Source: Nematostella vectensis (taxonomy: Eukaryota; Cnidaria; Anthozoa; Actiniaria; Edwardsiidae). From it: a stretch of 64,000 nt of DNA. Numbering within the stretch: the first letter of the stretch is position 1; each line of letters starts with the position of its first letter. Of the stretch, positions 46,437 to 60,200 are shown piece after piece. The DNA lies in NCBI RefSeq assembly GCF_932526225.1, contig NC_064048.1, positions 2,557,597-2,621,596 on the forward strand, in the 5' to 3' direction. The position numbers were made by a program, and so were the translations under genes. The notes beneath the pieces are model-generated. The model was not told where the DNA came from, did not search any database, and was given only the letters and a program-made list of their open reading frames with translations.

Positions 46437-47450
46437 TACCGAGGGGTAATTTATCAAGGGTGTTGGATTGATAGAGGGGTAATGTATCAAGGGTGCTTGA
46501 TTTATAGAGGGGTAATGTATAAAGGGTGTTGGATTTACAGAGGGGTAATGTATCAAGGGTGCTGGATTGATAGAGGGGTAATGTATCAAGGGTGTTTGAT
46601 TTATAGAGGGGTAATGTATAAAGGGTGTTGGATTTCCAGAGGGGTAATGTATCAAGGGTGCTTGATTTAGAGAGGGGTAATGTATCAAGGGTGTTGGATT
46701 TACAGAGGGGTAATGTATCGAGAGTGCTGGATTTACAGAGAGGTTATGTATAAAGGGTGTTGGATTTACAGAGGGGTAATGTATAAAGGGTGTTGGATTT
46801 ACAGAGGGGTAATGTATAAAGGGTGCTTGATTTAGAGAGGGGCAATGTATAAAGGGTGCTGGACTTATAGAGGGGTAATGTATAAAGGGTGTTGGATTTA
46901 CAGAGGGGTTATGTATCAAGGGTGCTGGACTTACAGAGGGGTAATGTATCAAGGGTACTTGATTTAGAGAGGGGTAATGTATAAAGGGTGTTTGATTTAC
47001 AGAGGGGTCATGTATAAAGGGTGCTGGATTTACAGAGGGGTCATGTATAAAGGGTGTTGGATTTACAGAGGGGTAATGTATCAAGGGTGCTTGATTTAGA
47101 GAGGGGTAAAGTATAAAGGGTGTTGGATTTACGGAGGGGTAATGTAGCAAGGGTGCTGGATTTACAGAGGGGTAATGTATCAAGGGTGCTTGATTTAGAG
47201 AGGGGTAATGTATAAAGGGTGTTGGATTTCCAGAGGGGTCATGTATAAAGGGTGTTGGATTTACAGAGGGGTAATGTATCAAGGGTGTTGGATTTACAGA
47301 GGGGTAATGTATCAAGGGTGCTTGATTTAGAGAGGGGTCATGTATAAAGGGTGCTGGATTTACAGAGGGGTCATGTATAAAGGATGTTGGATTTACAGAG
47401 GGGTAATGTATGTAGGTGTTGGATTTAAAGAGGGGTAATGTATCAAAGTT
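46437..47450. repeat. 33-bp minisatellite, about 31 units
   Basis: The unit is agaggggtaatgtatcaagg followed by gtgctggatttac. Variants are caaggg/aaaggg, gctgg/gttgg/gcttg and acag/agag. As 33 is a multiple of three, the minus strand stays open as an 11-residue repeat of the type IHYPSVNPTPF over 376 codons (46368-47498). The frame shows no start context, signal or splice structure, and synonymous bias was not evident by eye. I treat it as repeat DNA. Confidence 0.93.
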
Positions 47451-50207
47451 GTTGGGTAGCCTTTCATTTATATGGGACTGATTATTTTGCAATAACACAC
47501 AAAAAAGCCTGCGTATCTGAATTGTTTTGTTTATTTAGAAAAATTTAATATATATAATATCGATAGTCAATGCCTGCAACAAAGAATGAGGCACAAAATT
47601 TACGTTACATTCTCACATTTACTGTACAAACATCTATAAATACATTATACAACTATAAAGAGTGATCTAATTAACTAGTTCAGGCATAATGTCCTTTTTA
47701 TGTTAACATTATACTAGCATATTATATCTTATAATTTATACAAAACAAATCGAAAAGAAAAAAGTTTTATAAGAGAAATCGGCAATCAGTGGAAACCCTT
47801 CTCCTTTACCCCCTCCCAATTGTAGATTAGTCGTCTATTATTTTGGCATCATTTGCAAATGTCCCATTTCTCAAAACATTTTCTTTCAGACTTGAGGACA
47901 TTATCTGTTAATAGTATAGTGTTATATCTTAGTCGTTAGCTGTCACAACAACAGGGCATCATACAGGGTTACTTTTCACCCGGGGTATTAGTCATGTATC
48001 TATGATCGTCTTGTCCATCCTTCAGTCCCCCGAGACTGTAACGCTCGGTCTCCGCTCAAGTGTGACGTCTAAAGCTAGTAGTACAACAACATGATGTTAG
48101 TAAGAAAGGATGATTAGTAAGAAGGAGAGAAAAACGCGACTGCAGTTATAAGCATGTTGAGGCCACAATTTGTTATCAGGTCATGCCACATTTGTAATAA
48201 GGTCTTTCTACATTTGTAATAAGCTGCAACATTTGTAATAAAGTCGTGCTACATTTGTGATATGGTCATGCCACAATTTTAATGAGGTCCACATTTGTGG
48301 CACGACCTTATTACAAATGTGACATGACAATTTTACAAATATGGCCTCAACATTTGCAAAACGAGCTGAAATACATGATTCATTAGCCTGGTTATCGTGT
48401 TTGGATTGACAGAACAAAGCATTGGACAAAGCCTAATATCAATGTCAGTGTAATCAGGAATTATGACAGATAAACTCTGGTTATGATCGTTAAGTCCCAG
48501 TAATCAATCCAGTTAAAATGAAGAAATATTTGTTGTAAAAGTCACATGCAGACATGACGGAAAAACATGACTTGACGTTTCCAGTAAGCTCATTTCACAT
48601 CGAATAAGGCGGAAAATTCCCCTAAGTACTTAGTGAGTATTATCAATAAAAATATCAAATGCGACTGTGACGATGTGACATTGAAATTTGAGCTTTTCGT
48701 TCCTGAGCTCATACGTAGCGCAAGGATGATCAAGGAAAAATATCTTAAATAGCCAAAATCTGGGTATGTGAATTTCAGCCTCACGTTATTTGTGTTTTGA
48801 AAAGGGAAAATCAGTCCGGAATACAAGGAACTGATGGCCATTGTGAGAAATTGTATCTTCCTTCTCCATTTCTTCAAAGTGCGCATGTTCAGGGTTTTTT
48901 CCTCATGTCAGTAAACCATGGAAAAACCTAAACAAAACCAAACATGCAATTCTAACTGAGGCTCTCCATTGTCAACCAAGACACACGTACACAAACATCC
49001 AAGCTGCCCCCACCCTCCCTCTTCCCACTCCCCTCTCCTCCCCACTGCGGCCCTGCCGTTCGTTTTTTATCTTGCATTTTTAAATGCCTTAAAGCATATG
49101 CAATCGGACAAATAGAAAATATATACATCGATATTTACAATATGTAAGCTTCGTCTATGTTTCCTTGTTTGCCAAGGGGCAGATTTTATTCTAGAAAATT
49201 TGGACTCAACTTTAAAGAGTCTCTATCTCCCAATATCATCGTGCTAGTAAATGACTTAAAGAATCTATTGTGATATATTCGATTGAATTTGTTAAAAAAA
49301 AGTACAACGCTATGTTTTAAAGAGGATTATTTCTTAGCGTAATTTGTCTTCTATTTGAATGAAAACAGTAATAATGGTGTGGCTCACTACGGCTCTTTAA
49401 AAAACTAATAAAAGATAATAATCTTTGTAAAAGATTGTTGTCTAAAATTTGTTGTCTGCCTATGCTTTATAGTAGACTCAGCCCATTTGCGCAGTCAATT
49501 TAGCTACACCACAATTGGGGTAGAAGCCATCAGTCTTTAGCCTGTTCAGCGCGCTTGTTGCATGAAAGACGAAAAACCGGTCTTGTTTAGCTGAGCTTAG
49601 TTGCATGAAAAACGGAGAAACACCAATCTCCCTATTTTTGGTCGAGCACTACTATACTAGAACGGCATTTCCGGGAGCTTTTTATGGGCCGCTTTTCGAG
49701 AGCGTTTTCCGCAGGCTACAACTCTTTGATAAGACCTCCCGATTAAAAACAGCCCTGACGTGTTATATAGAGTATCTATCTCTGCCCAAACCGCCTAAAC
49801 CTAAAGTCAAGATTAGTTGAAAAGAAACAACTTCTTTCATGACTACACAATGAAAGAGAGTCGAATGACTCATGGAATTATGAAGTTAACAACTTTTTTC
49901 ATGACTATCTACAAAATAAAAGTGAGTCGAATGACTCATGGAGTTATAAAGCTACGCGTGATATGCGCGTCATACTACTTCCTGATTTTATACCTATTAA
50001 AACATAAGTAATGACTTTTAGAACATAAGTAATGACCAATAGTATTCGATCTCCGACTCTGAGACTTTTGGTGCGTTTGGTTTCATAGCCAAACCATATC
50101 GTTTGAAACCTTAAAATATTTTGTTTTTATTAGATAGATCTAGATTTAAAGGCTACATGAACTTAGACCCATCCCCTATGATAGCTCTATAGCCTTATTG
50201 ATATAAT
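47451..50207. other. Intergenic DNA between two convergent receptor genes
   Basis: It contains the MITE at 48550-48911 and a cluster of acatttgtaataag motifs in both orientations at about 48185-48365 (an imperfect foldback). A direct repeat at about 49830-49950 has gtcgaatgactcatgg and cttttttcatgact in each half. An AATAAA on the minus strand (50131-50126) is a candidate poly(A) signal for the adhesion GPCR. No gene was recognised; the 71-codon frame at 49605-49820 has no known features. Confidence 0.45.
48550..48911. mobile_element. MITE with tgacatgacggaaaaac ends, copy 2 (inverted)
   Basis: It begins gacatgacggaaaaac and ends gggttttttcctcatgtca. Its reverse complement matches 26031-26391 over the full length, with scattered substitutions. 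Noncoding. Confidence 0.75.
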
Positions 50208-50690
50208 AGCCTATAACCTACTATAAATACTATAGCCTTATTAATGATATAGCCTACTTTAGATACTATAGCCTTGTTGATAAATTACAGCCTATTGAAT
50301 ACTATAGATACTATAGCCTCGTTTATATTATAGTAACCTAGTTTAGATACTATAGCCCTCGTTTATATTATAGCCTATAACCTAATCTAGATACTAAAGC
50401 CTCGTTTATATTATAGCCTATAACCTAGTGTAGATACTATAGTCTCGTTTATATTATAGCCTATAACCTAGTGTAGATACTAAAGCCTCGTTTATATTAT
50501 AGCCTATAACCTAGTGTAGATACTATAGCCTCGTTTATATTATAGCCTATAACCTAGTCTAGATACTATAGCCTCGTTTATATTATAGTAACCTAGTCTA
50601 GATACTATAGCCTCGTTTATATTATAGCCTATATACTACTATAAATGCTATAGCGTTGTTGATGTTATAGCCTAGTATGGTATAGCTCTC
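50208..50690. repeat. 43-bp minisatellite at the 3' end of the adhesion GPCR gene
   Basis: The regular units (about 50310-50620) are cctcgtttatattatagcct, then ataacctagtgtagatacta, then tag. Shorter or diverged units flank them. About eleven copies. The last codons and TAA stop of the minus-strand adhesion GPCR (50665-50690) lie in the outermost, diverged unit. Confidence 0.85.
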
Positions 50691-53600
50691 TTAGCGCTTT
50701 TAACTCAGGCACCGTACTTTTCTTGGTTTCCATCTGCATCCTGGGAGTGTTTGGCGTTGTTCCTGAAGGGTTGTATGAGTTCCGCAGGCTCCGTTTCATT
50801 TCGAGGTTCCTGATTTTCCTAAGAAACTCTCTCCTCACCTAAAGGTCCATCATTTGGTAAAGATAAACAACAAGAGGAAATGACTCAGTATGATTCATTA
50901 GAAGGCTCATAGTATGTTTAATGCATGTGTGCAAACAGACAGAGCCTAGTTGGGGGGGAGGGGTCTAATTAACGCAATACCGCACACAATTTTCGAAAAT
51001 TACCCCAATACCGCACAGAAGGACGAGGTTTTGAAGAGCATGCGTGACATTCCGTTAACACCGCAACACCGTAATATTTTTTACCGCAATACCGCTGTCT
51101 ATAAAGCAAAATATCGCATCTCGCAGTGTTTTGAAATACCGCATCACCGCATGTTTTTTGCTCTCTTACCGCAATCTCTTTTTTACCACAAAAAAGACCA
51201 ATACCGCAATACCCAACGTCCACCCCCCTCTAGTGTTCCAGGCGTCCTTATCCGGGTTTTCTGTACTTGGAGATTGACCGTGAGGCAGTTTATGGGGTCT
51301 TGAATTGGAAATCAAATAATTATTTGGATTCAGTACCTCTGAACTCAGCAGACAATAGAAGACGAAGATTAGGAAGCCCTAGCAGAATAGAAAATATGTA
51401 GAAATTAATAAAATGGTAACAAACTTTTCCTTAGCTCACGCAAGTACGAAGGATTTGCAGATAGGGGTTTACAGCCATAGGAATTGTATGGAAAGCGAAA
51501 ACCATTTGACGATCCTTCAGTAAGAGCAACCAACGTTTTGGCATCCAAAGTCGGGGCTGGGGGTGTGGCTCCACCCTTTCCTAACTCATGTTGCTATAGT
51601 CATAACGTTCTTCGCATCACTGTTGTACTCGAACCTCCAAGGGATATCTGAATTGAGTTATTTAGGAATTCGAATCCTTGGGACATTACAGCTATTTTAT
51701 TGATGGTACAATTTTTGGGCTCTAGGTACTATGCATTCAAACAGACAATATACATAGAGGTAGATATGTTGTTGAACGCTAAGGTGTGGGAGGTTTGTAG
51801 GCGCGTACACAGGGGTGGGGGGGGGGGGGGGTGGGGAGGCTCTCCCTCTGCGGCCAAAACGTATCTTCACATATGAAGAAAACGTTGTCGTTTTGAGGGA
51901 CTGGTACCGAGGACTCTTAGTTTCTTTTCAGATACTTTCTTCATTGACTAAAGATGGTCACAGTCACTGTTTTTTTCTTCTGATTAACAGTCATAATTTT
52001 TACGAAGCACCTGCGGTACGACAACCTTAAAAATGACAAGAATCATGCAGCTTTTCCAGATAAGGAATATATTATTTTCCTTATATGGAAGCGACCTCGT
52101 TTGACCAAAACGACAATTTTTGGCAAAATTTTCTTGATATGAAATACTTTGCTTTGTCCGTATAATATGGCTGCGCACAGCCCCTAGGAGCCTGCCCAGC
52201 AGTTTGCGTCACTTATTGTTATGGCTCGAGTCATCGGCAGTCAACTTTAGTGGTGCAAACTCTTGTACGTACCTGCATGGAGTTGAAGATAGCGAAAAGA
52301 TACTCAAACATGACAGTTTTGTTGTTGAACGCCAAGAAGCCAAAGAGCCATGTTAGACCAAGGATAGGTAGAAGCGTGACGAACGCCTTAACTAACGCCC
52401 TGGAGAGACAAACACTATAAATCATGGGCTATTACATCATGTGAACTTTATTTAGCGTTTCTCAGTACATGCTTGAATAAACCTATAGAAATGGATGCTT
52501 TTAGTTTGTGTGACTCAGTGGTGTGCTGCAGCGTAAAATGGCGGCGTGATTGGGCTACCTTTGGATTACCTCGTACAAGTACTGCTCAATCAACCTTTTT
52601 TTTTCTGGACACGCCATAAAAGCTATTGAACTCGTCTTTGAATCCAGTTTTCGTGTCTGAATGAATGTTTTACTACTTCACATTTTTGTGTAGCGGTGTG
52701 TGAGAGTTTTCTTGTTTTCTTCGTGTGTATATTTGTGTATGTGTGTTTTTTTCTCTTACTTTGAGCTGGTCTGCGGTGTGTGAGAGTTTTCTTGTTTTCT
52801 TCGTGTGTATATTTGTGTATGTGTGTTTTTTTCTCTTACTTTGAGCTGGTCTGCGGTGTGTGAGAGTTTTCTTGATTTCTTCGTGTGTATATTTGTGTAT
52901 GTGTGTTTTTTTTCTCTTACTTTGAGCTGGTCTGTGACTCGTCCTTCAGCATGACTGCTGTCACTCGCAGAACCATAAACAGGATCACCAAATTGAACTG
53001 GAAATAAAGTAGCAGTCAGAAAAACAACAGAATAATCCTTGAAACCAAAAGTTAGCTAAGTCAAGCCCCCGTAAAACATTGCCATTGCACGGAGCTTAAA
53101 AACGTAGATCTGACTTAGGTGTGACATTGTTGTTTGAATTATTTGAAGTTGTTTTATTTGAAAGCTCGAACTGTCACTAAATCTAAAAATACAACCTTGA
53201 AAAGCAAAAAGAAAAGAAGAAATTTTATTCTCCAGACTTGCGTGTGGTAATGTCGTTAGCTTTTATTTGAATCTTAAAAACTGATCGCAATCTGTGCTTA
53301 CCGCGATAACTACTAGCGCGGGGGCTACGAAGGCCCAAATTGCTCCACTCTCCAGAGACAGCCAGCAACTGCATACAACATGTAAGAAAACATAGAAGGT
53401 TAAAAGGGCAATCGCGCCAATTTACTAACGGCGGGCCGACGGAAACCACAATCGACAAAAGACAAGACAATCTATCAGAATTCGCGCTATTTAACAGACC
53501 ACCCGCTCTAAATTACAGTCACATCCTGAAACTTCCAATAGACACACTGCTTTGACAACTTTGATTTTTTTTTCTCGTTTTCCGTTAATACTTACGTTTA

Positions 53601-53854
53601 AACATCCTTTGTAATGTCTTATTTTTAAGTGAAACTGAACCCTTCATCATGGCAACTCACGTGTCTGGTGTATAGAAACTCCAGCGGAACGCCGAGGCAC
53701 AACACAGGGTGAGAAGAGCTGGTAAACCTGACACAAGGATAAACAACAACAACAACTATCAACAACATCAAATTTAGTACCACCATTATGAACAACACAA
53801 CGATGAGAGCAAAATGAACAATGAGCGATGCTCATCATCATCATCATCACCACC

Positions 53855-53904
<50 letters not shown>

Positions 53905-54208
53905 TCATCATTCATCATATCAATATTTGGGTGACCTTCAAACCCGCTCGGTCAATCTCTGTGAGGCCTGGGTCTAAGGGCTTTTCAAGATTAGTGAGAT
54001 AAAAATTTGACCAATCTGTCAGGTTTTTTTAGACAAATTTTTGCCACGAGTCTCAAATTGACAGGAATCAGCATTTTTCACCATATTTTCTGGAGATCAG
54101 GGAGCGGGAAAACTTTAGCTCTTCTAAATATGGGCATCAATGACCATATAAGGCAATGCAAACGAAGGACACTATCCTTGGGGAATATGTTTGATATGAT
54201 CACCATCA

Positions 54209-54242
<34 letters not shown>

Positions 54243-54247
54243 CCACC

Positions 54248-54298
<51 letters not shown>

Positions 54299-57200
54299 TA
54301 TCAGGGGCATAGCCAGGGCCCCCCTCCCCCTTTTAGGCTCTTACCGAAAGTGCTAGCACTTTTTTGGCATTATTTGGCTTCGCGAGCACTTTTTTTACAT
54401 TTTTTCCCAAAAAGCACTGCTAGCATTTTTTCTTATTATCGACTGATTATTTATATAATTTCGCGTTAATAAGCACACTCTGACTTCACATATGTCGTCC
54501 AAAGCCGCAATTTGCATTCATTTTCGTCAAAGGAGCCGAGGAGGCTGGGGAATATGTTTGATAGGTCAGCGGTTGCCTTCTAGAACCCGGTCCTTCTCGT
54601 CAGCCCTCCTCGTGACTCGTTCCAAGATGGCGTCATTCACTAGCAATACTGGAAGTCAGCCAAGCAAGGCAGAGATAGCTCGAGAGCGTACTCTGCCATC
54701 AATCAGTGGAAAAAAACAAGACTAGGGGGAACTGTGATGTAAGGAACATAAGCATACATGATCCGATTCAGCAATATCCAGGAGAGGAACTAACAATCAA
54801 AGACGGGAAGTTGTTTTGTCTGGCATGCCGCGAAATAGTGTCTTCAAAGAAGAGTATTCTAACTACACACTTGGCTTCAAAGAAACATGGAAATGGTAAA
54901 GAGAAACTGAAGAAGTCTAAGTTGAAGGATCAGACTATTATGGAGGCTTTTAGAGCGCCGGACATGACGCAGAAAGACAGCACTCTATCAATATCTGAAC
55001 GGGCCTACCGACTCGAAGTGGTCGAAGAGTTTCTGAAGGCTGGCATCCCACTTGGGAAAATCGATATGCTACGCTCCCTCTTAGAAAAGAATGGCCAACG
55101 TCTCACAGCAAGTGCTCATCTTGGTCAGTACATTTCAATTGTTCTCAAGCAGGAAGTCGAAAGGATAAAAAATGAACTGACTTTGCCTGGCCAGACTGGC
55201 ATGACAAGAGATGTTTCGATGATCTTTGACGGAAGTACACGACAAGGAGAAGCAATTGCTGTCATCCTGCGTTTCCTTGACGAGAATTGGTCGATTATTC
55301 AACGTCTCGTCAAAATTGATATATGTTCCAAGTCAGTGAATGCGGATGATCTTGCACAAGTTCTTAATCAGTGCCTATCAGTTGATTATGGTGTCAAGGC
55401 CAATTCGTTAATCGCAGCCATGAGAGATGGGGCAAGTGTGAACCAGGCAGCGTTGGATAGGATTGCATTTATCTTTCCTAAGCTGCTCAACGTCGTGTGT
55501 TTCTCACACACGCTTGACAATGTTGGGAATCATCTTGTCATTCCAACTCTTCTAGAGTTCGGTAGCGTGTGGCTTCGCCTGTTCCGCCATAGTTACAAGG
55601 CAAAGCTGTTGTGGAAAGATCTGACTGGGCAAAGACCGAGATCATACAGTGAGACCAGATGGTGGTCAAATTGGGAAGTCTACAAACAAATGTTACTGCA
55701 GTTTGGAGATATTAAGGGATTCTTGATAGAAGCAGAAGCCGCTAATATTGGTCCACAGTTACTCCCTCAACTCCAGGCAATACTTTCCGATCCTGAGCGA
55801 GTTATCAACCTGAAGCTCGAGCTCGCCATCACCATCGATGTTGGGGAGCACTTTGTAAAAGCGACCTATTTCTTGGAAGGTGATGGCCCTTTCGTGTTCT
55901 CGTGTTATGAGAAACTCCATGCTGTTGCCCAAGCCTGCCAAGCCCCTCACTTTCCAAACGTGCGTGCAGTCGCAGCAGCAATCGCTGAAGAAAATCCTGC
56001 CCAAAACGTAGCAGCCCTCGAACAGCAGGCAAAGGCATGTGTTCAACCAGCCATAAATTGGTTTCTGAGAAAGTTTAATGTCCAACTATACAACACAGTG
56101 TTAGCGTTCAAGGCTGCGAGGTATATGTGTCCGGTCAGCGTCCAGTGGCTGAAGCCAACTCAGCACTCAGTAGAGGCCTTGCGAATCTTCCCTTTTCTCA
56201 ATGATGATTGCATTATCAACGGCCTAAAAGCTGAACTACCTGCTTACTTAGCTGCCACTGCAGATGTGGTAATCAACACAGAATAGCGAAAGGTAAAATG
56301 GTGGCACGACCACAAGGAACAGCTCCCTCACTGGGCTTCTGCAGTGAAGAAAGTGCTGTTGGTGCAGCCATCCTCGGCTGCAGCAGAAAGGGTATTCTCT
56401 GTTCTCAATTCTGCATTCAACGACCAACAGGAGCATGCCTTAGTTGACTATCTGCAAGCAAGTTGATGACCCAGTACAAAAAGCGATGACTAACTTCTAA
56501 AATGGGTAACGATGACCCAATGACAAGCGTGTGTTGGACTTAAATGGAAAAAACATTGATCATTAAATTTTGATGTTAAAACATGTGAGCGAAAATCTGA
56601 AAATGTAATGTTCTATATGATTAAAAAAAGTCTGAAAAATGAGCACTTTTTTTAATCCACAAGCATTTAAAAAAAAGCATTATTTTAGCACTTTTTTGGC
56701 AAAAAATAAGCATTGCTTTTAGCATTTAATGCTTTTTTAACGAGCACTTTCGGTAAGAGCCTACCCCCTTTAGCAGCCAAAAATTCAATAAATGTATGAG
56801 AAATTATCTAAAATACAGGAGAAAATGTCTTAAAAGTCCCTTTTGAGCCCCCCTCCTGTTAACAATCTTGGCTACGCCGCTGTCTTTATCATTATTAAAA
56901 CCTTACCATAATCACCAACAACATATATTACACAAACATCATAATCGTCACCACAATGCTAAACATCATAACCATTATCAGAAATGTCATCCCCTAATCA
57001 CAAAAGGCATAATTATTAGCATCATCATCATCATCGTCGTCGTGGTGGTAGTCATCATTGTCATCATTATTAGCACCACCATCATCAATCATTTCCAACA
57101 ATATCTATTTCACAATCACCATCATATCATCATGCATTATCAGCAATGTAATCACCATCTAAAACATCACAACTACGAATACCATACGTATTATCGCCAT

Positions 57201-60200
57201 CATCATCATTATCAGTATAATTTACCTTCTATTTCATCATAATCATGAACAGAAACATCAACCGTTTATAATTAACAACAACATATTGCATTTAAGATAA
57301 AACAACTCACCCCAACCGATAACTGTGTAGATCTTCTTTCTGCCTCGACCGGAGTTGAAGACTCTTATGACAAGGCAGTAGATATGGATGCCCTCCACTA
57401 ACATCCACGTGAACACGGACATGTAGAAGAAATACAGTAGCACGGCTACACTGAGGCACAGGCTCTGAGGTGAGACACGAAGGGAGGTAAGTGAACACGG
57501 ACATGTAGAAGAAATACAGTAGCACGGTTACACTGAGGCACAGGCTCTGAGGTGAGACACGAAGGGAGGTAAGTGAACACGGACATGTAGAAGAAATACA
57601 GTAGCACGGCTACACTGAGGCACAGGCTCTGAGGTGAGACACGAAGGGAGGTAAGTGAACACGGACATGTAGAAAAAATACAGTAGCACGGCTACACTGA
57701 GGCACAGGCTCTGTGGTAAGAAACAAAGGGAGGTAAGTGAACACGGACATGTAGAAAAAATACAGTAGCACGGCTACACTGAGGCACAGGATCTGTGGTA
57801 AGAAACAAAGAGAGGTAGGTGAACACGGACATGTAGAAGAAATACAGTAGCACGGCTACACTAAGGCACAGGCTCTGTGGTAAGAAACAAAGGGAGGTTA
57901 AGTGAACATGGACATGTAGAAGAAATACAGTAGCACGGTTACACTGAGGCACAGGCTCTGTGGTAAGAAACAAAGGGAGGTTAAGTGAACATGGACATGT
58001 AGAAGAAATACAGTAGCACGGCTACACTGAGACACAGGCTCTGTGGTGAGACACGAAGGGAGGTAAGTGAACATGGACATGTAGAAGAAATACAGTAGCA
58101 CGGCTACACTGAGGCACAGGCTCTGTGGTAAGAAACAAAGGGAGGTTAAGTGAACATGGAAATGTAGAAGAAATACAGCAGCACGGCTACACTGAGGCAA
58201 AGGCTCTGTGGTAAGAAACAAAGGGAGGTTAAGTGAACATGGAAATGTAGAAGAAATACAGCAGCACGGCTACACTGAGGCAAAGGCTCTGAGGTGAGAC
58301 ACGAAGGGAGGTTAAGTGAACATGGAAATGTAGAAGAAATACAGCAGCACGGCTACACTGAGGCAAAGGCTCTGTGGTAAGAAACAAAGGGAGGTTAGGT
58401 GAACATGGACATGTAGAAGAAATACAGTAGCACGGTTACACTGAGGCACAGGCTCTGTGGTAAGAAACAAAGGGAGGTAAGTAAACACGGACATGTAGAA
58501 GAAATACAGTAGCACGGCTACACTGAGGCACAGGCTCTGTGGTAAGAAACAAAGGGAGGTTAAGTGAACATGGACATGTAGAAGAAATACAGTTGCACGG
58601 CTTCACTGAGGCAAAGGCTCTGAGGTGAGACACGAAGGGAGGTAAGTGAACACGGACATGTAGAAGAAATACAGTAGCACGGCTACACTGAGACACAGGC
58701 TCTGAGGTGAGACACGAAGGGAGGTAAGTGAACACGGACATGTAGAAGAAATACAGTAGCACGGCTACACTGAGACACAGGCTCTGAGGTGAGACACGAA
58801 GGGAGGTAAGTGAACACGGACATGTAGAAAAAATACAGTAGCACGGCTACACTGAGGCACAGGCTCTGAGGTGAGACACGAAGGGAGGTAAGTGAACATG
58901 GACATGTAGAAGAACTACAGTAGCACGGCTACACTAAGGCACAGGGTCTGAGGTGAGACACGAAGGGAGGTTAAGTGAACACGGACATGTAGAAGAAATA
59001 CAGTAGCACGGCTACATTAAGGCACAGGCTCTGTGGTAAGAAACAAAGGGAGGTTAAGTGAACATGGACATGTAGAAGAAATACAGTAGCACGGTTACAC
59101 TGAGGCACAGGCTCTGTGGTAAGAAACAAAGGGAGGTTAAGTGAACATGGACATGTAGAAGAAATACAGTAGCACGGCTACACTGAGGCACAGGCTCTGT
59201 GGTAAGAAACAAAGGGAGGTAAGTGAACACGGACATGTAGAAAAAATACAGTAGCACGGCTACACTGAGGCACAGGCTCTGTGGTAAGAAACAAAGGGAG
59301 GTAAGTGAACACGGACATGTAGAAGAAATACAGTAGCACGGCTACACTGAGGCACAGGCTCTGTGGTAAGAAACAAAGGGAGGTAAGTGAACACGGACAT
59401 GTAGAAAAAATACAGTAGCACGGCTACACTGAGGCACAGGCTCTGTGGTAAGAAACAAAGGGAGGTAAGTGAACACGGACATGTAGAAGAAATACAGTAG
59501 CACGGCTACACTGAGGCACAGGCTCTGAGGTAAGAAACAAAGGGAGGTAAGTGAACACGGACATGTAGAAGAAATACAGTAGCACGGCTACACTGAGACA
59601 CAGGCTCTGTGGTAAGAAACAAAGGGAGGTAAGTGAACACGGACATGTAGAAGAAATACAGTAGCACGGCTACACTGAGACACAGGCTCTGTGGTAAGAA
59701 ACAAAGGGAGGTAAGTGAACACGGACATGTAGAAGAAATACAGTAGCACGGCTACACTGAGGCACAGGCTCTGAGGTGAGACACGAAGGGAGGTAAGTGA
59801 ACATGGACATGTAGAAGAAATACAGTAGCACGGCTACACTAAGGCACAGGGTCTGAGGTGAGACACGAAGGGAGGTTAAGTGAACACGGACATGTAGAAG
59901 AAATACAGTAGCACGGCTACACTAAGGCACAGGCTCTGTGGTAAGAAACAAAGGGAGGTTAAGTGAACATGGACATGTAGAAGAAATACAGTAGCACGGT
60001 TACACTGAGGCACAGGCTCTGTGGTAAGAAACAAAGGGAGGTTAAGTGAACATGGACATGTAGAAGAAATACAGTAGCACGGCTACACTGAGGCACAGGC
60101 TCTGTGGTAAGAAACAAAGGGAGGTTAAGTGAACATGGACATGTAGAAGAAATACAGTAGCACGGCTACACTGAGGCACAGGCTCTGTGGTAAGAAACAA

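Noticed and set aside
49605..49820. 71-codon frame (begins MKNGETPISLF)
   Set aside because: No signal, domain, splice context or homology recognised; its length is within chance expectation for intergenic DNA.
53647..54312. Poly-Met/Val, poly-Ser/Pro and poly-His open frames
   Set aside because: These are translations of CAT/CAC microsatellites in an intron of the adhesion GPCR.
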